Shown here one piece after another: positions 60,236 to 64,000 of a DNA stretch of 64,000 nucleotides. The notes beneath the pieces were generated by a model, which saw nothing but the letters and a program-made list of their open reading frames with translations, had not been told where the DNA came from and made no database searches. Each line of letters begins with the position of its first letter. Position 1 is the stretch's first letter. The DNA is taken from assembly GCF_001698205.1 (NCBI RefSeq), contig NZ_CP016591.1, forward strand, positions 1,302,001-1,366,000. The letters are read 5' to 3'. This DNA is from Tsuneonella dongtanensis (GTDB lineage: Bacteria > Pseudomonadota > Alphaproteobacteria > Sphingomonadales > Sphingomonadaceae). The translations under genes were made by a program, and so were the position numbers.

Positions 60236-62149
60236 TCAGCCAATTAGGTCATCGAGCAATTTTCTACGGTTCTCAACGCGTCGTTCGACATCTCGTTTAA
60301 TCACGGTCAGGATTGACGCAAGCTCATCAAAAGTCTCGTCGAAACCGAGTTCGTTTAGCCACCAGTCATCTGCAGCAGTGATCGGGAAACGGATCGTCGG
60401 TGGCTGTCTGTTGTCAGCGATTGGCTGAAGCAGATTTCGCCAAGTCGCGTAGGACTTTCGTCTCGCATACTGTTCTTTAAGCAGGACTCTTCGTGCATTC
60501 TCCACAGTCAATTGGCGGACAGATTTTATAAGGAACGCCGCGCCAACTAGCTTCGGTTCTGTAACGCAAATTATTTCCAAAGGTCCTAATGTTTCACTTG
60601 GCAAATCTGTAAACGTAAATTGAATTCTATCCTTACTTTCCTTTTTCTCATATATACGTTCTCGGAAAATATATGGCTGTCCAAGAAGACCTTTGAAAAC
60701 GGTGGCGGTATTTTTTCTGCCAGTCCGTGAACCGAGAAAATCGATATAAAAATCCAAATTCGGTATTAGCCAGTTTTGCTCCATCTTCTCTCGGCTCATA
60801 TCTAGCGACATGGGGAGGACGTCATCGTTGAATCGCGTAGCCAGTCTATCGCCGAGAGCTTTGATTCGTGACTCATGCACTTTATCAAGAAAAACTGCAG
60901 TAAAGTACTCTTGAAAAGACCGATGTACAAAAACGAAATTAAGGCCATCTTCTTGGATAAGGCAGACGGCGTCTCTTAAGTCTTGAATGAAATCGACGCT
61001 GGAAGGTTCGACATTTGGCGAAACGTTTTTCGCGTAGTTAATTCCTTCTCCAACAAACTTATTAAGTTCATCGGCGTTGAACGAGAATTTCTCGGCTAGA
61101 TAGCTTATGGCACAAAAGCAGGACAACGTCAGTTTAAAGTCTTCGCGCGAGAGACCGGTGCGTATTTTTCGAACAAACTGATCTTTGTCGGCATCATGCT
61201 TCTGAAAAAGGGTGTCAAAAGCACGTGCGTAGAAGGCGTGCATTTTAGTCGGAATTTCTGCGAATTCTTCAAATGTGAACATCATTATGATTGTAAGAAG
61301 AGGGCTTTGAAGAAAACTACCATGCGTTTTAAATAGTCGATCTTCTAAAGCTTCCTTGAAGCGCTTTCGCACTCCTTCATCATATTTCGCCTTGTCAATA
61401 AGAGCCAGCGTTTGGCGCTTGTCAAATTTCTCTACTTCGAACACCTTAAATTCAGACCAACTCCCGAAGACATCATTATCCGGCCGACTGGAAATGATAA
61501 TCGGGCATTGGGGATAATTTGTCGTGAACTCAATGATCTGCTCGGATATGTCTTTGCGTTGATCGTACTCGATTTCATCAAATCCGTCGAGGATCAGTGC
61601 AAAGAGACCCGACCTGAGAGCCAACTTAAACTGGCCGAAAGAAACTTCCTTCCCGTCCTGAGAGCAATCCTCGTGAATTTGCTCAACGAGATCGACATTC
61701 TTTAAGCCATTTAGCTTTCTGAGTTCGAAGAAAAGTGGTAAGCTGTTTGAGGAGCCGTAGGTTCGAAGAACCGCACTCTTCATGAGCATGCTCTTTCCAC
61801 ACCCGGCCAAGCCGGTGACGACGAATTTCTCGCCGTCTAAAAACCGATTAATCAGCTTCGTATCTTCGACAATCTCCGCCGCTGTTCGACCTTTGAGGTG
61901 CAGCTTCACATTGATATAGGTTGCCTCAAGATCGCAGGGTTCATAGGGATCTAGGAGAGTCTTATAATATCGGCATCTTGCGTAGTTTTTCTCGAGATAT
62001 GGTCGAAATCCAACCTCCAAAGAAACCTTTGCTTTGTCGAGAATTTTCGAACCACTTCGGATGATAGCTTCCCCGATCTTTTTGCCGATCGTATCTCCAA
62101 TCGCAGAGCTTGCTGATGCAATTGCAGAGCTTGTAGGGGAAGGGTTCAT
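60236..62149 (-). CDS. NACHT-domain STAND NTPase, putative anti-phage protein
   Basis: A 637-residue protein. N-terminal region 1-100 begins with an Ala/Gly/Ser-rich, possibly amphipathic helix (SAIASASSAIGDTIGKKIGE). NACHT core: Walker A VTGLAGCGKS (111-120), Walker B LILDGFDEI (185-193), sensor ISSRPDN (219-225), and winged-helix motif FVHRSFQEYFTAVFL (407-421). The 200-residue C-terminus has no repeats I can recognise. Bacterial NACHT proteins of this compact size are established anti-phage defence proteins that sense infection by oligomerising. Codon use is AT-rich and unlike its neighbours, so it was acquired horizontally. It is alone, convergent with uvrA. ATG 62149 chosen; GTG 62212 would add 21 residues. 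Confidence 0.88.
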   Translation of the reverse strand: MNPSPTSSAIASASSAIGDTIGKKIGEAIIRSGSKILDKAKVSLEVGFRPYLEKNYARCRYYKTLLDPYEPCDLEATYINVKLHLKGRTAAEIVEDTKLINRFLDGEKFVVTGLAGCGKSMLMKSAVLRTYGSSNSLPLFFELRKLNGLKNVDLVEQIHEDCSQDGKEVSFGQFKLALRSGLFALILDGFDEIEYDQRKDISEQIIEFTTNYPQCPIIISSRPDNDVFGSWSEFKVFEVEKFDKRQTLALIDKAKYDEGVRKRFKEALEDRLFKTHGSFLQSPLLTIIMMFTFEEFAEIPTKMHAFYARAFDTLFQKHDADKDQFVRKIRTGLSREDFKLTLSCFCAISYLAEKFSFNADELNKFVGEGINYAKNVSPNVEPSSVDFIQDLRDAVCLIQEDGLNFVFVHRSFQEYFTAVFLDKVHESRIKALGDRLATRFNDDVLPMSLDMSREKMEQNWLIPNLDFYIDFLGSRTGRKNTATVFKGLLGQPYIFRERIYEKKESKDRIQFTFTDLPSETLGPLEIICVTEPKLVGAAFLIKSVRQLTVENARRVLLKEQYARRKSYATWRNLLQPIADNRQPPTIRFPITAADDWWLNELGFDETFDELASILTVIKRDVERRVENRRKLLDDLIG

Positions 62150-62703
62150 CAAAGTTACTCGAGCTCGTTGTGTCTCTTCTCGGAGACTCTGAGGGAACGA
62201 GGCACAAATCACAAGACCACCTTTTCCATTTTCCTACAGGCCCCCATCCCGGATACATAGCGCGGTCCAGCTCTCCATGATTGGACCGTCCCATGCATCC
62301 TCTCGCACCCTCCGCCGCCGGGTCACGCCCGTCGGTCGCCGCGGCCTCTGCGCCAGACAAGTTCACCTTGGCGGGGCATCTTCCCGATCTCGTCGAGGCC
62401 CACCCCGCTGCGACTAACCTCGCCTGCGGCTCGGAAAGTCTCGCTCCCCTCCCGCAGGCGGGAGGGGCTGGGGGTGGGCACGAACCCGGCACCCCCTCCC
62501 ATGACTGGCGCGCGCGCGGGCTCTCCTCTCCCGCGGGGCGGGGGTGGGAGCCGGTCGTTGATCCTGCGGATCAGCTACGTTTCCGACAAGCTCAGGATGA
62601 GCGGGGAGAGGGGTCTCACCAGCGGGGTGTGCCCCTCCACCATCCTGCGGATGGTCCCCCTCCCCGTGCCGGGGAGGATAGGCTCTCGCATTCCATCGCC
62701 GCG
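62150..62703. repeat. Composite region of palindromic intergenic repeats
   Basis: The AT-rich island DNA gives way to GC-rich DNA around 62230. Then come several palindromes: CCCCTCCCGC-AG-GCGGGAGGGG (62446-62467), a second CTCCTCTCCCGCGGGGCGGG stretch (near 62521-62540), a half copy of the CTTCGACAAGCTCAGGA element (TCCGACAAGCTCAGGATGAG, 62582-62601) and CTCCCC-GTGC-CGGGGAG (62660-62676). A plus-strand frame stays open through all of this into the next gene, but the residues look like translated repeat, not protein. Confidence 0.65.
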
Positions 62704-63585
62704 TTGGCCGATGCGCCCGAGGACCCGCGCTCGGTCTTCACCCGCGAGCGGCAGGTGGCCTTTCTCCATGCGCTCGCGGCGAGCGGGGCGGTGCGGCCGT
62801 CGGCGGCGTCGATCGGCGTGTCCTATCGCACCGTCTATCGCGAGCGGCGCGCGAATGCGGGGTTCCGGCGGGCGTGGGATGCCGCGTTGCTCTCCGCCCG
62901 CGCGCTGCACGAGGACGTGCTCGCCGCCCGCGCGATCGACGGGGTGGAGGAAGTCGTCTGGTTCCGGGGCGAGGAGGTCGGCCGCCGCGTGCGCTACGAT
63001 TCCCGGCTGCTGCTCGCCCACCTCGCGCGGCTCGACCGCCTCACCGAGGACGCGCGCACCCGCGCCTTCGCCGACGACTACGAGGGCGCGCTCGAGCGGT
63101 TCGAGGCGGGGATCGACGATCCCGCGCCGGTCTGCCCCGACTGCGGCGAGGCGCTTCCGATCGCGGCCGATGCTGCTCCCGAGAACGGCGGGGAAGGGGA
63201 GGCGCCGACTTTCTCCCCTGGACTGTGTGACAGGTGTGACAGCCCCACGGCGAAAGCGGCCGCCGCACGCGCCGCGCGGCGGGCGGAGGAGGCGGCGTTC
63301 GTGCCGTGCCCCGACTGCGGCGGGCCGTGTCTCGACGAGGACGCGGTGCTGACGGCGAAGGATTGCCAGTGGCTCGGCAATCGCATCCAGCGCTTCGAGG
63401 CCGCGCGGCCGGACGACGCGCCGGGCCTGGGGGACTTCCCCGGCCACGCCCGCGACGACGTCGAGGCCGAGCAGATGTCCGCCTTCGAGGCCGGGGTGGA
63501 GCGCTGGTGGCTGGTCGTCCCCACGCCCGAGGGCGGGGACCCCGACGAATGGCACTACCACGACGAGGGGAGCGATGACTTCTGA
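62704..63585 (+). CDS. HTH and zinc-ribbon protein, terminase-small-subunit-like
   Basis: A 293-residue protein (from TTG 62704; start uncertain). N-terminal HTH: VFTRERQVAFLHALAASGAV then SAASIGVSYRTVYRERR and FRRAWDAALLSA, the same pattern as the gene at 3808-4323. C-terminal half has three CxxC pairs: CPDCGEALP (144-152), LCDRCDS (174-180) and PCPDCGGPC (201-209), suggesting two zinc ribbons. No phage genes are nearby. Role inferred as DNA-binding. Confidence 0.72.
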   Translation: MADAPEDPRSVFTRERQVAFLHALAASGAVRPSAASIGVSYRTVYRERRANAGFRRAWDAALLSARALHEDVLAARAIDGVEEVVWFRGEEVGRRVRYDSRLLLAHLARLDRLTEDARTRAFADDYEGALERFEAGIDDPAPVCPDCGEALPIAADAAPENGGEGEAPTFSPGLCDRCDSPTAKAAAARAARRAEEAAFVPCPDCGGPCLDEDAVLTAKDCQWLGNRIQRFEAARPDDAPGLGDFPGHARDDVEAEQMSAFEAGVERWWLVVPTPEGGDPDEWHYHDEGSDDF

Positions 63586-63724
63586 CCGGCGGGCGCGGGG
63601 CAGGGTGTCACGCTGCGTTCATCGGCGGACCCTATAGCGGGGCCATCGCGGCACCTGACCCATTGGCCACGCCGCGACAGAGAGACGCCTCGTATGTGCT
63701 CCCGTCCGCTTCCGGGAGCTTCCT

Positions 63725-63841
63725 GTGTCCGAAACCCTCATCGTCGCCATCGCCATCGTCACGACCCTCGCGGTCGCCTGGCCGCTGAGCGAGGGAATCG
63801 CGCGCAGGTTTGGCGCCGACGACGATCCCGGCGCGGCCTGA
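63725..63841 (+). CDS. 38-residue membrane microprotein
   Basis: GTG 63725 with GGGAG (63714-63718) 6 bases upstream opens MSETLIVAIAIVTTLAVAWP, one membrane helix, followed by LSEGIARRFGADDDPGAA and a stop at 63839-63841. The fit of ribosome binding site, helix and charged tail supports a real gene; function unknown. Confidence 0.5.
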   Translation: MSETLIVAIAIVTTLAVAWPLSEGIARRFGADDDPGAA

Positions 63842-63856
63842 CCGGCCGCTGCGCGG

Positions 63857-64000
63857 CTATTGCGATGCGGGCACGAGCCCTCCGGTGATCCCAGGCAGCC
63901 AGTCCATCAGCTCCAGCGTGCTGATGCCCACGACCCAGGTCAGGCATCCGGCCAGCACCGCGAGCGCCGCTGCGCTCTGGCGGCGGGTGCGGGTGAAGAC
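63857..64000 (-). CDS. C-terminal fragment of a membrane protein
   Basis: The last 47 codons of a minus-strand gene cut by the window edge, ending in TAG (63859-63857). The sequence TRTRRQSAAALAVLAGCLTW then VVGISTLELMDWLPGIT is a basic loop followed by a membrane helix and an amphipathic end. Family not recognised. Confidence 0.6.
   Translation of the reverse strand, partial: VFTRTRRQSAAALAVLAGCLTWVVGISTLELMDWLPGITGGLVPASQ

Noticed and set aside
62281-62703. N-terminal 141-codon extension of the HTH/zinc-ribbon gene
   Set aside because: It translates palindromic repeats; residues are Pro/Gly/Ala filler without conservation signs.

Overview
This window is a GC-rich chromosomal segment from an alphaproteobacterium, most likely Sphingomonadales (Erythrobacteraceae/Sphingomonadaceae). 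The pointers are: a fused str-S10-spc-alpha ribosomal block without rpmJ or rpsD; an alphaproteobacterial LexA box (GAAC-N7-GAAC) upstream of uvrA; the PSTSSGRA...PEPVEG dispersed repeat characteristic of sphingomonads; and several short lineage-type hypothetical proteins. I could run no searches; family names come from motif recognition.

Layout. 1-4.3 kb: the end of apaG, two exported proteins of unknown function, a small membrane protein, a LysR regulator, a GNAT acetyltransferase and an HTH protein. 4.4-7.4 kb: a lower-GC island with a short unknown protein, a DUF2235/Tle1-like lipase and a DUF2931-like lipoprotein, which looks like an effector/immunity set. 7.6-28.1 kb: rpsL-rpsG-fusA-tuf, then rpsJ through secY-adk, one exported SRPBCC-like gene, then rpsM-rpsK-rpoA-rplQ, closed by a textbook terminator. 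28.1-33 kb: an S9 peptidase, two paralogous exported Tyr/Arg/Asp-rich proteins, a TRIC-type channel and a conserved hypothetical. 33.2-43.1 kb (minus strand): a TCA-cycle operon mdh-sucD-sucA-sucB-lipoprotein-lpd, followed by an amidase and a PepSY membrane protein. 43.3-47.1 kb: a 52-residue membrane microprotein, a GGDEF/EAL protein, a short conserved protein and a SleB-type hydrolase. 47.3-52.0 kb: a cobalamin riboswitch controlling btuB-btuF-btuC-btuD with overlapping genes. 52-57 kb: thpR, an M13 peptidase, small exported protein, a 2OG-Fe(II) oxygenase and a divergent sulfotransferase-like gene. 57.1-60.1 kb: uvrA with its LexA box. 60.2-62.2 kb: an AT-rich NACHT-type STAND NTPase, a probable anti-phage gene. 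62.2-64 kb: a repeat patchwork, an HTH/zinc-ribbon protein, a membrane microprotein and a truncated gene.

The core regions are translation machinery, oxoglutarate-to-oxaloacetate TCA enzymes, vitamin B12 uptake and excision repair. The two regions of foreign character are the lipase/lipoprotein cassette (4.4-7.4 kb) and the NACHT gene (60.2-62.2 kb); both are inserted between housekeeping genes and both look like conflict systems. RpsL naturally carries Arg at position 88, a substitution known to give streptomycin resistance elsewhere.
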